From contig JBANDB010000006.1 of NCBI GenBank assembly GCA_037576215.1, positions 3,782,001-3,846,000 on the forward strand: DNA of 64,000 nucleotides, in the 5' to 3' direction. This document shows positions 12,401-25,412 of the stretch, piece by piece. Source of the stretch: Armillaria gallica. Lineage: Eukaryota; Basidiomycota; Agaricomycetes; Agaricales; Physalacriaceae. Under the pieces are notes generated by a model, which did no database searches, was not told the origin of the DNA, and saw only the letters and a list, made by a program, of their open reading frames with translations. Each line of letters opens with the position of its first letter. The stretch's first letter is position 1. Both the position numbers and the translations under genes were made by a program.

Positions 12401-14560
12401 TTATGCCTACACCAGCTTCCCTTCCATCTCCCACCAACAGCTTTCCTTCCATCTCTTGCCACCATCAAGAATAGCTATCAACTTGAGTTTATGCATACAA
12501 AGCCTCAATCAACCACAAAATAGAAGCTCTTCCCTTGTAAAGGTTTTGTTGGTACAGAGATTCCTCAGTTCATGACCCCAATGATGGCAGCTCCTCAACC
12601 TGAACAACACTCAAACTTGGTTTGCAAAGATGGCGAGTCACAGTGAGATTTTTGAGCTGAGAATGGCCTTGGAGGAAGTGAAGAAAAGAGTTTGGCTTTA
12701 TGAGACAAGGGTCTGAGCCTTAGAGGAGGGAGGTCAGGGTAGGCATTCTAAGCCATGCATGGTTCAGCTGGGGCTTGATACAGTTCATGATGGTGTGCCT
12801 GTTATCTTCATCGAGGAGAAGAAGTTTGAATCCTTCACTCCTTGATATGTCCTTGTTTCTTAATGCTAGCAGCTGTTTGTTTTGTCATCCCTCATTCCCT
12901 TCATCTACATTGCCAAAATATACTTTCCAAGGCGATCTCACTATTAAACAATACTGTATTTGCTATTCTCCCCACTACACCACTGCACCAGTCCAACTTT
13001 TCCAAATATAGTGCTTAGTTTCCCAAGCCAATATCGATGATGTTATATTCTCCAACAATATGCTTCCCCATCTCTGCCAAGTTTGCTGTTATCTTTATAT
13101 GATGAGAACTTCAAGTTTCAATCACCATCTTGGAAGTTTCCACATCTCCTGTATTATTTGATTTATTTTAAAACAGCTCCTGCACCATTCCCCACACAAA
13201 ATGCCTAAGCCTATGACCCTTCTATGTCTTCAACCCAGCTGAATTTGACTGGTGAAGTGTCCACTAAGCCTGGTTGCATTACCCATAATGGAACCATACT
13301 AAGCACCTGGATATCGGCATTGATATTGTGTGCATATAACAGGTTGACTTGGGAGTGCAGACATCTTGCAACCACTCACAGTGATTTTATGCACAAACTC
13401 TCTTCCACAATGTCTCACTAGTAAAAGTTTTATAACATTGACATGTCAGGCCTTGGCTTTATGTTGGTGTGATAAATATTGGTCCAAGTACCAATGCAGG
13501 ACCTTTTTTTTTACTGTACCATCCACCACCACTGTCATCAAGGACCACTATTGTCATCCTCTCAGGACTAAATTCTTCTACTTCCTCAGCCTTTTACCAC
13601 TGTCCTTGAGCATTCATAGACTTCAGGGCTGTGTTCATGCATGATGTTTCTGCTGGAAACAGTATGCTTGGTTTCCAGCAGCTCTCTGAGACCTGCATTT
13701 GGCAGCTGTTATAGGCTTAAACATTATCCCCTTGTCAGGTGCTCACCATTGAATGTTTGTAGTTAACCAGCGTGATGACTCTCAATACTAGTTTCATTCT
13801 GACACTTTTGCCTTAACATATCTGTATGGACTGGTTAGTTTGTTTGTTGGATCATCACTTCATAATATGCACTTACCTTTTCTTCCCTTTCTTTAAGAAC
13901 CCTCTGAAGTATAGCACTTTGTTGTCCTCGGTATGAATCAGGTGGTTTACTGTGTTGCATCTCAATATACCTTTGGAGTCCACTTCCTCTAATATTGCAT
14001 GGTCCTCTCTGCAACAATCCTTGCCTCTGAGATGAAAGTAGTGGTTGGAAAGTTCTATGATGTTGTAGCCTTGCACCTGCAGTGGCAGCCATTCCTGCAA
14101 TTTTCCCTCCCTAAACTCTCACTCTCCCATATGTCCTATCTCTTTTAAGGCTTCTACAGATCCCTTGAATCTCACACTGCTTAATTCTGTCAGGGTGATC
14201 ATCTGTCCCATATGACATTCATCACTTGCCAAGTTCAGGACAGCAATTTGCCTTTTGCTCTGTTGCCAAAACTCCGAGTGGTGGCATACAAGTCAGAGTT
14301 CACAATGTCTACTTTACTTAGAGAGTGTCCTAGATGCTTTGCAGGAACTATTTGATGGTGATTTCTACTTGCAAAGTGTGTAGGATCATAATATGCAACT
14401 GCTGTCTTCAGGGAGCCCTACCATCTGGACAAAGGAGGCTTGGGCCAGAGAAGATGAAGGTGTTTCTCTTGATTCCAATGATGATATTCAGGAAAGCCAG
14501 GATGCTGAATTACAGGTGCAGTTGTGCATTCCTTTTCAATACTCATAATTTATCCATTTA
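9463..14560. other. Long stretch without an assignable gene
   Basis: Only short open frames occur. On the reverse strand near 11830-11930 a hydrophilic piece reads FAKLMKQRMEEEDQLAKLDA, and near 12640-12710 forward a coiled-coil-like MALEEVKKRVWLYETRV occurs. Both could be crumbs of repeated fungal hypothetical genes. A reverse frame of 75 residues at 13873-14100 has no motif I know. I see no LTR, RNA gene or ordered repeat here. Confidence 0.4.
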
Positions 14561-14569
14561 GATTCCTAA

Positions 14570-15470
14570 AAGTCTGCTGCCTCTTTCTCACAAATATTCT
14601 GCATTGGAGATACATGACTGAATATCCATATCGTAATGGGGTGGTCATGTGAGAATGTCTCATTGCTTTTTGATAATGCTAAAAATATGCTCTATAACAT
14701 TCTGGCATTGAGCATGATAAAGATTGAACAGCTCCTGAGCATTTATAGGTCTGTGAGGTGAATAAGTCTAATAATGACATAATGTAAATTAAAGGCCTAC
14801 CAATGTTGTCCTCAAGTCTATTCTGCAAGATGGTATCTGACATTGTGATATGAAACAAGGAGTGCATCACAGAGTACAAACTCTGCCTCTACTACATAGT
14901 ATTTGCCAGCAGGAATAGACAGATCAGCCATATAAGAGTTGGAGTATATGGTTGCATCTGCAGTTGATTCTCCATATCCACTAATCATATGCTGGAACTC
15001 CATATCAAATGAACAGCATACTAGACAGTTCTGAGTTATATTTCCCTTCCTATCATGTGCAGTAGCTCATGCTTCACCTGATGGACAGCAGTTAATGTGT
15101 GTACCATCCATAACACCAATAGCATTTTCAAAGAAGGGAAAGAACTTGGGATTGTTGAGAATGGAAGAAGGGATAGATACAGCCTTCTGAAATGTGAGCA
15201 CATATTTTGTGAGAGATACATTGATGAATAGTTTAAAACCACTTTAGCTCAGCATTACCAAGAGCATCTTAGTTTTACTTCAGATCAACTCTTTGAAGTG
15301 CCAAATGAATTTCTTCAGAGATCTATTAAATACTATTGTTTGGCCATTGCATATGAATAGTTCAATCTGAATTTGGGTGCATCACCATTTTCTTGCCTCA
15401 CATGCTGCAAGCTGGTGAAGCATGGACCAGTCAAAGTGTATAAGATGAAATTCGTTATCAAAAATATCAC
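14570..15470 (-). pseudogene. PIF/Harbinger-type DDE transposase relic
   Basis: Reading the reverse strand, an N-terminal piece (NEFHLIHFDWSMLHQL, about 15460-15400) leads to the DDE domain. AIGVMDGTHINCC (about 15130-15095) carries the first catalytic Asp. HDRKGNITQNCLVCCSFDM follows, then MISGYGESTADATIYSNS. The usual second-Asp box (a/sDAGF-like) reads VVEAEFVLCDALL, so that Asp is lost. AQCQNVIEHIFSIIKK (about 14740-14690) carries the final Glu. Stops and frameshifts break it. The family cuts and pastes DNA with a partner Myb-like protein, and neither that protein nor terminal inverted repeats were seen. Order and spacing of motifs make the assignment fairly secure. Confidence 0.7.
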
Positions 15471-16446
15471 TTTTTCAAAGGGAAACATTATCTCAGAATA
15501 GCAGCAACCTGAATGGCATGAATGAGAAAGTTTATGGAGCTGATATTTTCCATGTCAAATCTCAGTTATACTTTGGCAAGTTTTGTACACTGAAACTGTG
15601 AGCAGAAAACTAATTATTGTCAAGAATCATTTGAGATACACATTTATATGATCCTGTTAGTTTTAATTTTAGCAGTTTCAAGGAAGAAGAAAGCTCAGGA
15701 GATGGACAGGAAACAAGTATTACAATTTATGGCACATTAATAGTACTTTATACAAAGTTGAATAAAATATAAGTACATTTTTATGTGAGGAGAGAGGAGT
15801 GTTGATCTGACAGCTGTGAAGTCATTTGACATTGACTAAATTGTCAAAAAGTGAAGGGACATGCCAAAGGTGTCACTATATATAACCAAAGATACTGCCA
15901 CCTCCTATTAGACACTTTTGGTGGGCAAACAACAGTTTGCAATCTGAGACTTTTCTCTGTCCTCTCTTGAGATTAGGAAAGAATCAGGAATTTGTTAAGG
16001 CTGCTGTACATCATCAGGTCATATTGCATATTCACCTTGTACCATGTATATGGGATATACATGTAACTTTGAGGAATTATATAGCTGTGATGGCATGGTG
16101 GTGTATACTACTTTTGGTTTTCATCTCTCTTTTGAGAGTGAGGGTTCAAATCCCAATCTGCCCTTTCAAAATTCCTTCTATTCATTTTTAGACAAGCTGA
16201 TTCTTGAATGTCCATGGAATGTTTTCAACACATCCAGCAGTACATGCATGGCTCAAGTAATGGCTAAAAAATCTATTTAAAATCATGTTATTGACTATAC
16301 AATTTATAGTGAGCCTCTTTTATAGTAACCTTGATTTTTACTCATATTGTTCTATTCAATATACACTACTAGTGATGACCTGTGTGCATTAGGATAGGAG
16401 AAAGATGTTGTATTTTTAAGTAGGTATAAAAATTGTTTATATAATT
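15471..16446. other. No protein gene; one tRNA-like promoter pair
   Basis: AT-rich DNA. The forward frame at 15937-16191 has no recognisable motif. The only feature worth noting is the A-box/B-box pair at 16091-16153, listed separately. Confidence 0.4.
16091..16153 (+). other. tRNA-like A and B boxes (possible SINE or tRNA relic)
   Basis: TGGCATGGTGG (16091-16101) resembles an RNA polymerase III A box and GGTTCAAATCC (16143-16153) fits the B-box consensus exactly. The spacing is within the range for tRNA-derived elements. The region does not fold into a good cloverleaf: only three pairs form in the T stem and no acceptor stem forms. A functional tRNA is therefore unlikely. A tRNA-derived SINE head is possible. 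Confidence 0.3.
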
Positions 16447-16785
16447 TTACATATATTGTACAACTTTCTTTGATGCAACAACTTGTCCCCAACTCTTCAT
16501 ACCTATTGTTGCTGCCAGTTGATCACTCTTTTTCTCAACATGTTCAAATTCATTGTTATCATTGCTTTTGCTGGTGGAAGGATCATTGGAGATGGAAGTA
16601 GACATAGATGTGGCAAGGGTGGGACTGCATACAGAAGGCAGTGTTGTTTGGGGTTTTTGCTTGGTATGTTTCATTGGACTATTGGGTGCACTGTCTGTAG
16701 AATCCATTTCTGATTTCCTTAGATAAAAGAATCTGTACAGTACAATATTGAAAACTACATATATAATAGGAACAAATAAACACAA
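16447..16785 (-). CDS. Hypothetical 112-residue open frame
   Basis: It starts with a hydrophobic segment (MCLFVPIIYVVFNIVLYRFF), continues with a Ser/Thr/Pro-rich stretch and ends in a short basic tail. Organisation resembles a small membrane protein, but there is no family match I know, no neighbour of related function and no promoter evidence. The surrounding DNA is degenerate, so it may be a chance frame. Confidence 0.15.
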   Translation of the reverse strand: MCLFVPIIYVVFNIVLYRFFYLRKSEMDSTDSAPNSPMKHTKQKPQTTLPSVCSPTLATSMSTSISNDPSTSKSNDNNEFEHVEKKSDQLAATIGMKSWGQVVASKKVVQYM

Positions 16786-18965
16786 TATGTATCTGGTTTT
16801 GTAGGGCTTGCAAGTGTGAGAGGGACATGGCCAAAAAACACAATGGTGTCAATATCAATGATGAAGTGATGGACTTCATGCATCAGATTGTGTTGGGAGG
16901 GATCATGTTCCTTAAATATGACATGTGAAAGAAAGCTGAACATGGAGACAAAAAGGCTATTCCTGATATTGGCTTCTTGTTTTTGTATTAGGGTGAGTCA
17001 GGAAAGATCAAATGAGTGGGAAAGGTATGTTTGTGGCTAAAGAACTGTGTATACTAACTAGGCTGTGTTGATATCAAAAGTGAAATCAGAGATGCTGGCA
17101 TCTTGGACTAGGCTGGTGATACTGACAAATGGAAGAGGGAAAGTATTCTCTGTCTCAATTTATGTCATCTCATGGTATAAATTAATTTTTGGTGTGACTG
17201 CAAGGAAGACAATACTCACAAAAACAATATCACCCACAGCTTGATACTTGTTGGATTCAAGAGCATAGTCACCAAGGGCTAGAAAAACATTTTTATCTTT
17301 CAGATACATTTTCATGGTCTGTAGGATATAATTATAAGAAGAACAATAGCTGCAAGATAAAGAAGGGGATGTGTGTTAGCTTGAATGATGAACTTTCAGG
17401 TTCATCTCCAAAAATAATATTATTTGCATTGAAGAAGCATAAGGCAAGGACAAAATTTTCAATAGTATTATTAAAAAATATCTAGGTGTCAATGATAATA
17501 GTTTTTGTCAACTTGCCAAAGGAATCACAGAGCTGATAGGCACTAGATATGTAAGCAAATCTATAAAGAGAGGCACTACTATTTTCAGTTCTTGCAGAAG
17601 AGCTGATGCTGGTCATGACTTCTTGAGAGAGTGCTGGTGGAATAGGAGACTTAGATATGGAGAGCAGAACTATTCTCAGACTCTATATTTGAGTAAGGTT
17701 GGAGTCACCTGTTAGCAGCATCCCTTTATATAAGCCTTATATAAGCCTTGTGACTGCCAAATTCTAAAATCCAGGAAATTTTGAACGAAATTTGCAGTGG
17801 CTAGAGGCCATGTAAAAACATATTTTAAGTGAGCAGTCTTAGATTTTTTAATTTTATGTCAAAATATTACATACAATGCTGACAAGTAATTATATACTAC
17901 AACCACTTGAAATTCAGCCTTTGATGCATTCGGAAAGATGCAAAATAGTTGTAATATTTTATATTTTATATTATGTGATAGTTTATTAAGTTACCAAATT
18001 CTATTGGGTCAAAAATCCTAATATGGTCTAAATGACTCAAAAATGCTGGCTGAAATTTTTACCTTGATATGGTTATAGTACAAGAACAAAGACTTTGTAT
18101 AAAATTTCCTTTCATCAAAATGATTTTTAGGCTTGTTTGAATAGATTGTTGCAGTCAAAGTAGGCATTTATACCATGGGGTGGAACTTATAAAGGAATGA
18201 AGTTGTGTTGAAACATGATTATGTAAGAGGGTGCTGCTTACAGGTGACTCTAACCCTAGTTGTAAATGAGTTCAGCATTGTAAATGTATAGATTAAAGAA
18301 AGCATATATTAATAAAAAAAACTTGATTCCAATGTGAAGAGTAGGAGATTAGAGTTTGATGTGAGAGTGAAGGTTTGCTGAGAAAGAATATAGATTAAAA
18401 TAAAGCAGCCACTGGTGATTTCAATTAAATTTCTGCAGATACAATTTGAGTGAGTCATATGGTGAGAAACTGGAAGAGACAAATATTATAAATTAGATTA
18501 GGACATTATGATATATTACATTCATTGTGGCAGGGCCAGAATCATTTGAAAGTGGTATTAAAAATTTTAAGTGTTTGCCTAAGGTAGCTTTTGAACATGC
18601 AACATAGAGTTAACTATGAGTAAAGACTGGTATTCAAAGGTCAAGGCTCACATATTTTAGAGATTAGCCTTGAGCTTTGTTGATAGATATTGCAAATACA
18701 AGGCAAACAGGAAATTGACAGTGAGAATATTGAAAAGAGACTTGAGCATGATGATTAGATGCAGTGAGCTGAATACAGGCAATGAAGATAACTTTTCTAT
18801 TGTGATCCCCATTAATAATTTATGCTTCTAAGATATGTGTAGATATTCAAAGAATAATGGGGCATGTACTATTACACATACCATTGGTGGGATTAATGTT
18901 ATGCAAGAGAATAATTGGAGCTCCAATTTTTAAATGAAGTTCACTGGGTGATAAAGAAAATGAAA
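16786..18965. other. No recognisable gene
   Basis: Strongly AT-rich with only very short frames. It may include the unrecognised 3' end of the Helitron to its right. I could not find a convincing CTRR end with a hairpin. Confidence 0.4.
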
Positions 18966-19990
18966 TTAGAAAGCAAAGAACTTTAATAGGTATGGAGGAT
19001 TATAAGTATCAAAGGGAGCATCAGCACTAGCCTCATTGATAATCTCATCAGCACTGAGAAAAGACAAAGTTTCTCCTGACATGAGATTCAGAATGTATTT
19101 ATTTGCATCTGTAATATCATTGTTTCTTAGAGCAAGTATTGTGTGATTCAGAAAATATTCAGGAAGTGGTGGTGGGATACTTTCAATATCATGATATACA
19201 AAGAAGATAAAGTCTTCAATAGAATTGACACATAGCTTTGGTGGAAGTGAAATAGATGCAGAATTGGTTTGGAATGGAAGATCAGAGCCTTGGCTGATAT
19301 GTAATAGCCAAGGTGCAAAGGTTTTTAGGTCATTAAAGTTTAAAGGAGAGGAACCATCTGATGATTTGATATTAGTGTCTGAATATTGGAAAAGGTGCAT
19401 ATTTTTAATAAAGCATAGTATATGGATATGTTTCCATATCAGAGAGAATAGTAGAGATGCTCTAATTATATCAGCATGTTTACCTCCAGGAATAATGAGC
19501 AAAGTTTGCTGAAAGTTACTACTAAAAACAACAGTGATTTGGCTAAAAATTTTATCTGAGTTTCTGAGATCATGACAGGTTTGTTCAACTGCTTCTGCTG
19601 CATAATGATGTTGTGGTGCTGCTTTATCTCTAACAGAGTCTACAATGCTGTCAAAAGCTGATCTTTGCTCTGAATTCAATTTTTCAGATTCTTGATTATA
19701 ATTGAGTTGATCAGTTATTAAAGAATTAAGAGTGTGCATAACCCAATCTCTTTGAGAATGAGGCATAGAGGGATAATTATGACAGAGTGATTTTTCAGTT
19801 TCAGAAAGAATTATATTGAGTAAATATAAGCTATAATCATAACAATCATCAAGAGAAGAATTTCTGATTCCAAGCATATGAAGTTGAGGAACAATATCAT
19901 CAGTGATATAATGATAAAATTCATTCTATAATTTAGCTGGATCTGAAGGAGCATAGTATATAAGAATAGTGACAAATAAATAGTAAAGTT
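18966..19990 (-). pseudogene. Helitron helicase domain (Pif1-like), internally deleted
   Basis: A 303-codon frame ends at 18966 and reads back to 19877, continuing in the same frame to about 19990 through one TAG. Motifs seen: LNSEQRSAFDSIVDSV (Q-motif region), ITVVFSSNFQQTLLIIPGG (the usual VVFSGDFQQTLPVI motif), ADIIRASL, FLNHTILALRNNDI and MSGETLSFLSADEI. The segment between IVDSV and HHYAAEAVEQT is far too short: the Walker A P-loop (GxAGTGKT) and most of Walker B are missing, a loss of the order of 90 residues, so this could not hydrolyse ATP even without the stops. The protein would have unwound DNA during rolling-circle transposition. Confidence 0.8.
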
Positions 19991-21930
19991 AGCAACCTGT
20001 TTTCATTTCTAATCTCTCTGATAGACATAACCTCCATTCACCATCATTCTGAAGTAATGCTCTTGCAAGACAGGCTTCATAATATATTGGCTAGATGACA
20101 TTATATTTATAATGATCCACATATAAAGTTGGACCTTTGACAATAGTGAGGAGTGTACATAAATAGAATTGTTCACCATTTTGATAAGTCAATTAGTGTG
20201 CAACTTTATACATATTAGGATTATTGCTGGCATTAGCTGCAAAAAAAGCAGGCAATGTTGATTTCTATTCTTTAATCTATTCTTGAATAGAGTTTGGAGA
20301 GAGTTCAGGATCAAAAGTCACTATATCTTGATTTGACAGATGAACCTGGATATTTGAAAGTGAGGAAAGTATTTAAAAAAAAGTACAGCTGCTAATCTGT
20401 AATTGAACAACAGGTGGATTTCAATCATATGTATCAAATTCATAAATACACCAATTAGCTTCTGATGATAAAATATAATGACTATGAAGATGTCATGTGA
20501 TCTCATTATCAATATCAACAGTAGTATAATCAGAGCCTTTGTGAATATATTTGAAAATATATTTGAATGATGTGATTAATACAGCACACTCCACATTAAT
20601 GTAACAATCATATTTAGCAAAAAAATAAGGATTAAAAGGAACAATCCATTGATTGTCAACATTTATAGCATTGGAACCATGACTGACAGAAAAAGCATAT
20701 TCATTATTAGGTCTCTAATATTCTGGATAGCCATCCTTAGTCAGTCTTGCTTGCTTGCAGACAGGTTTAAGAAAACCTTTGGTGCATCTACTATTTTTTA
20801 TATATAGAGCATTTGGATTAATAGTACCACAGGGACCATGAACTATATACCTCTTTACTGTCTCAAAAAGGATAAGCTGAGTTACAGGATCAGGCCAATG
20901 AGCTTGAATAACAGAATCAATTTGTTCAGGATTAGATAGTTTCTATTGGCTGTTAAGAAAGATAAGAATATGCATATGAGGAAGGCCACATTTCTAAAAT
21001 TCAATTGTATAAACCCAAGCCACAACAGTACCAAAGACACCTTCTTTGATTTCTTTAAGAATTGCATCATGTTTGAGGCAGAATACATATACAACAATAT
21101 CTAGGCAGTCATAGGCTGTCTGGCTTAAAAGAAGTTTATATAAAATTTCAAGTCATTCTAGGTTTGTAGTTATAGTCATGAAAATGTCTACTTTACAGAA
21201 GTATTAAGCAATAGCCATTGCATCTAAATATTGCTGATACATGTGATGTGGACCACCAATGTATAATGAAGATAAGACAGTTTGTTTTCTAATATATTGA
21301 AGATTGATACTATTATTGTGGAGGGTATCATCAAGTCTATTTTGAAGAGTGGCATAAAAGAGACCTTGATTATTATGAAGGTATGTGAGGTGGTTTTGAT
21401 CAATTGCAGCCCACATATTAACAATATATTGCTGCAGTAGAAACATATTGTAAGAGAGTTAAGTGTGAAGAATTTACAGCCCCTAGCTGATTCAATCAAA
21501 GTAATAGTATCTTTCCCAGAAGGTAAAAGAGAGCCAGAACAGTGGTAAAGTTCATCTTGGATATGGAAAATCAGTGATTCACATTGGTGAAAGTTTACAG
21601 AGTGATCTTCATTGACACCAAGAGAGGTGAAACTGAATGCTTGATTGTACATTCACATCTGGTCATGGTAGTCCTTTGCTTGAGCATCATTAGCTTCAAG
21701 AAGCTGTTTCAGAGCTAGAGGAGGTTCACATGCAGGAGGCAGAATGACTTGACCTTTTTTGCAACATTGAACACCAAAGATAACACTGCCATTGAATTTA
21801 ATGGTCAGTTACTCTGCATACTAGTGAAGTGCATGGCAGAAAAGACATTTGTAGGACATTTCACCAAGATTATGACATGATGAAGGATCATGATATGGAT
21901 GGCAACTAAGAAGAAGGTTGTCATGCTAAG
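19991..21930 (-). pseudogene. Helitron Rep (HUH) and N-terminal domains, frameshifted
   Basis: From high to low coordinate: LGEMSYKCLFCHALH (Cys/His-rich, about 21870); YNQAFSFTSLGVNEDHSVNF (about 21650) with LYHCSGSLLPSGK typical of the Helitron-like N domain; YIGGPHHMYQQYLDAMAIA (about 21240); then KCGLPHMHILIFL (about 20990-20955), whose HMH is the HUH metal-binding motif of the Rep nuclease; then ETVKRYIVHGPCGTINPNAL and CTKGFLKPVCK (about 20860-20760). The catalytic Tyr pair expected further on is not clearly readable. At least half a dozen stops and several frame changes occur. The Rep domain nicks and joins DNA strands during rolling-circle transposition. Confidence 0.75.
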
Positions 21931-21979
21931 CCTGTAAATGTACCATAGCTCTAAAGATGTTTAGTGACATTGCTTGTTT

Positions 21980-22230
21980 ACAATAATATAAGATACAAAT
22001 GTAATTAAATTATACCATCTCTACTCAACCAATTACTGACTAAATACTCTTGTTTGTCAGGATGATCAAGCATTGGTTCATTCTGCTCAACAATTTTGAT
22101 GAATGTATGTAAAGAGTGAATCGTGGCAGTATTTTCCACCTGCACATATAGCTCAAATGCCATAGTAAGATAAAGAGGAGGATTAAACATACCTTAGCTC
22201 TCTCTCTAGCTCTACACTGTTGCTGCATGA
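21980..22230 (-). other. Short reverse frames upstream of the Helitron
   Basis: Two overlapping frames (about 61 and 62 residues) begin with an Arg/Gln-rich stretch (MQQQCRARERA) followed by a more hydrophobic part. They may be the N-terminal, poorly conserved start of the Helitron protein or a separate relic. No motif decides. Confidence 0.2.
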
Positions 22231-25200
22231 TTTCCTACTTTGTCAATGGGTGTTCATCACTCTTAAATAACATTAACAGTATTTGTCAATGCAAGTCAGT
22301 ATCTATCATCTGGACATTATGATGTTGAGCACAATGTCTCATCCACATAAGTTCAACAGTGGCATTGAATGAGGTTTCTTCAAAAAAATATTAGCAAATA
22401 ATTTCAGTAACAAAATATGATTTAAAATGATTTGAAGGCATCTTAGAATATTTCACAGAGAGGTGAGAAATCCACCCAGCTTTAAATTGAAGTTGTTACC
22501 TATGAAACATGGTCATGCCATTGATTGTGAGTACATTTGAGGTGTATAAAATATCTTAGAAGAACCTATCTATTTTTTAATACTATATAGAATACAATTG
22601 GAAGCAACAGAGTTAGATTGCAATGTACAGACATGTCTGACATATCACATACTCATGACCCTTTATTCAGAATTCAGTAGATAAAACTAAAGAGAATGTC
22701 CTCAGCATGAATGCAAAATAATATATGGAAGTGGAGGCATGAAAAAAGCAAATATGCACAAAGAATGTCATTGATACCACAATTCAATAGCAAAAATAGG
22801 AGAACAAAGGATAACATAAGAGCAGAAACAGACATGCATCTGCAGCCAAGAATAAACTGCATGGTTCACAAAGACAAAAAACAAAAATATGGAAGGATAG
22901 TATTCAGCAACTATTGATATGCTGGTGACAACAGCAGATACCATGGAGCCATCTATGTAGAAAAGAGAAGAGTCTGAGACATATGAGCCTCCAGCATTTA
23001 CACAATGTACACAGATGCAGTGTTGTATTAAAGCAGAAGGCTTGATTAATGTCAAAAGAATGAAACATCTGCTATTAATAAAAATAAATTGCATGAAATT
23101 GGCAACATACCAAAATGAGGAGACAGAGAGATGAGAAAAAAATAATACAGAATATCAGCAGAGGTACATGATAATTATGAATAGGTGTACTCACTAATCA
23201 TGAACACCATAATGCACTCCCTCAAATTGACCTTCATATTCCAATCTCAGAGCAGTAGCTGGCCATTACAAATGTGGAAAGAGGATGATGAGAGAATGAC
23301 AGAGATGGTGGGATGCAAACAGGAAGAGGAGAAATGATAGTAGAAGGACTGCAGAAAGAGAGAAAAATAGTGAGAGACATATGATGTGGCATGCTAAAAA
23401 TAAAAGAACCAATAAAAAGCTCAACTTATGTAACCAATGAGAGGCAACAGAAGCAAGTTTTGATATCCACCTGTTGTATAGTAGATGTATCCATATTTAT
23501 TTGAACTTCTGTGTATTAAATAACACATCTTGTCTCAATGCATTATCCTTTATAAGGTGGTAGGTCAATTATCTGCTGACAAGCATATAGTGTTCACTGG
23601 TTACCATTCAATCTGTTATCACCATAGCAAGCAAATAGATCGTCATAGCCTCACAATGCATTCCCTCATCCCAATGGCATCAATAAAACATTATATGAAA
23701 CATGTATCATTGGTAAGCACTACACCTTATTTGTGAAGCAAAGTCACCTAACAAACTATCAGAGTTTTCTAACAGGTTTAATCCTGCTAAAACAGTGAGA
23801 TGCTGACTACTGAAATTATGCACAGTTCAAGATGTCTCTTTGCAGTTTACATATCCTCTTTATCTGACAATGGCAAGGTTGCAAGTGAGAGAATAATTTT
23901 GTGAATACTGTCTTCCACAACACACACATGTTCCTTATCTTTCATGTATTACATGTCACAAGCAAAGCTGTACTCTCTTTATCTCAGAGATCATAAAAAA
24001 ATCAAGTACAAGTGAGTCAGAGCTTGTATCAGTTCTGTTAGACACATTAGTTGTTAGTTGCAGGGGAACCTACCTTTGGCTAACTATATACTAAGTTTGA
24101 GATGATCAATCACCATGTGAATTGCCAAACTAACTGGACTAAGAATCTCCACTAACCTCTTCTTTTCACTAAATATCCCAATTTATGTCATTATACTCAC
24201 AAGAGTCTCATGTTATGGGATCTAAAGATAGTCAATAAAATTCTCATATGGTGATAAGTGATATGTTTGCTGCTGCACTTGCAATCTCATATAACAGAAT
24301 TCAAAGATCATCAAGAAAGTATTGTTTACTGGACTATGATATTGACTACATTTAAACTATCACTGTGAGTCTGCATATTATGTACACTACTCTTATTCTT
24401 CCTGTATTTTTTCTTCAATTCTGGGGAAAGGACATTAAGCTTGGTGCTGGGTTCCCAGTATCTGGGTATTAAAAAACCCAGTGCCAACACATATTAGGTG
24501 ATGTACTTTCTCCCATGTTTGAGTTTCATATACTCATATTGACTTTATCAGAATCTTCCTTGTATTTTCAGTGATCATTAAGATGATGGGAGCCTGGAGT
24601 CTATATGATTATATCTTGATTATCAAGATGATAAGGGCCTGGGGCTTGTTCAGTAATTTCTTGAATGAGTTGCTAAGGTCAGTGCTCAAATACAGGTGTG
24701 CTCAAGGGGTTGATGTACCTTCTGCATCCTCTTGTTTAACCATGCTATGTACATTTGCACCTAGAGCAAGACATTCACATTTAGTGCATAGATACTGACT
24801 CATTTGTTTGATTGACTTACCTCCAGAAATTTGTTGTTTAGTGGTACAACATGAGTGGTATTGCTGGGAAGGTGTATCTATCTCCCATTCAGATATTGGA
24901 CCTGCTTTTCAGTCAATTCAAAACAGGCTACATGAGAAAAGTAATTAATATACACACTTTCAGGTTCCTGGTTTACATGAAGCCCAACTTGTACCCACTG
25001 AATGAGATGCCTATGTCTTCTTAGTCCCCTGCTGTATCATCCCTCTTCACTAACAACTTATCTCCAAACGGCCTTAGTTTTTTTCAATACATTCATCAAA
25101 TATTTTGATTCTGTGAATCATGAGTATGAATTCAGCATCCAAATGGCTATAAAATTTACCTTGTAGCTGCATTTGAGCATGTATAGTGCCTAAGTCATGC

Positions 25201-25412
25201 TGGCAGGGTTGAAGGAGCTGTGATTGATGATTGCGTGATATGCATGACCTTTTTAATAGTACTTACCTTATATATTCTAAGTTTAGATTATCCTATGTAC
25301 ACTATATAATGAGCTTGTACTAATGCTAATGGGATTGTCTCAAAAAAAACCTCCAAAATTTCATAAAAACATTTACCAATTTTTGGTATAGTAAAAGTTT
25401 GACATACTATTA
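22231..25412. other. No recognisable gene
   Basis: AT-rich DNA with short frames on both strands and no protein family, LTR or RNA gene that I can identify. It ends at the left target duplication of element A. Confidence 0.45.
25408..25412 (+). repeat. Left target-site duplication of element A
   Basis: TATTA pairs with TACTA at 33195-33199. The single mismatch is a C/T transition, in line with the transitions in the adjoining LTR end. Confidence 0.6.

Larger units (their letters stand above)
18966..21930 (-). mobile_element. Degenerate Helitron (Rep-helicase remnant)
   Basis: Reverse-strand remains follow the order of a Helitron RepHel protein: N-terminal Cys-rich region (about 21890-21810), Helitron-like N domain (about 21660-21200), HUH nuclease motif (about 20960-21000) and C-terminal Pif1-like helicase (19990-18966). 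Helitrons move by rolling-circle replication using this single protein. Many stops and frame changes show it is dead. Terminal sequences (5' TC, 3' hairpin plus CTRR) were not identified, so the borders given are only those of recognisable coding sequence. Confidence 0.8.

Noticed and set aside
16081..16165. A functional tRNA gene
   Set aside because: The B box is good, but neither the acceptor stem nor a full T stem forms.
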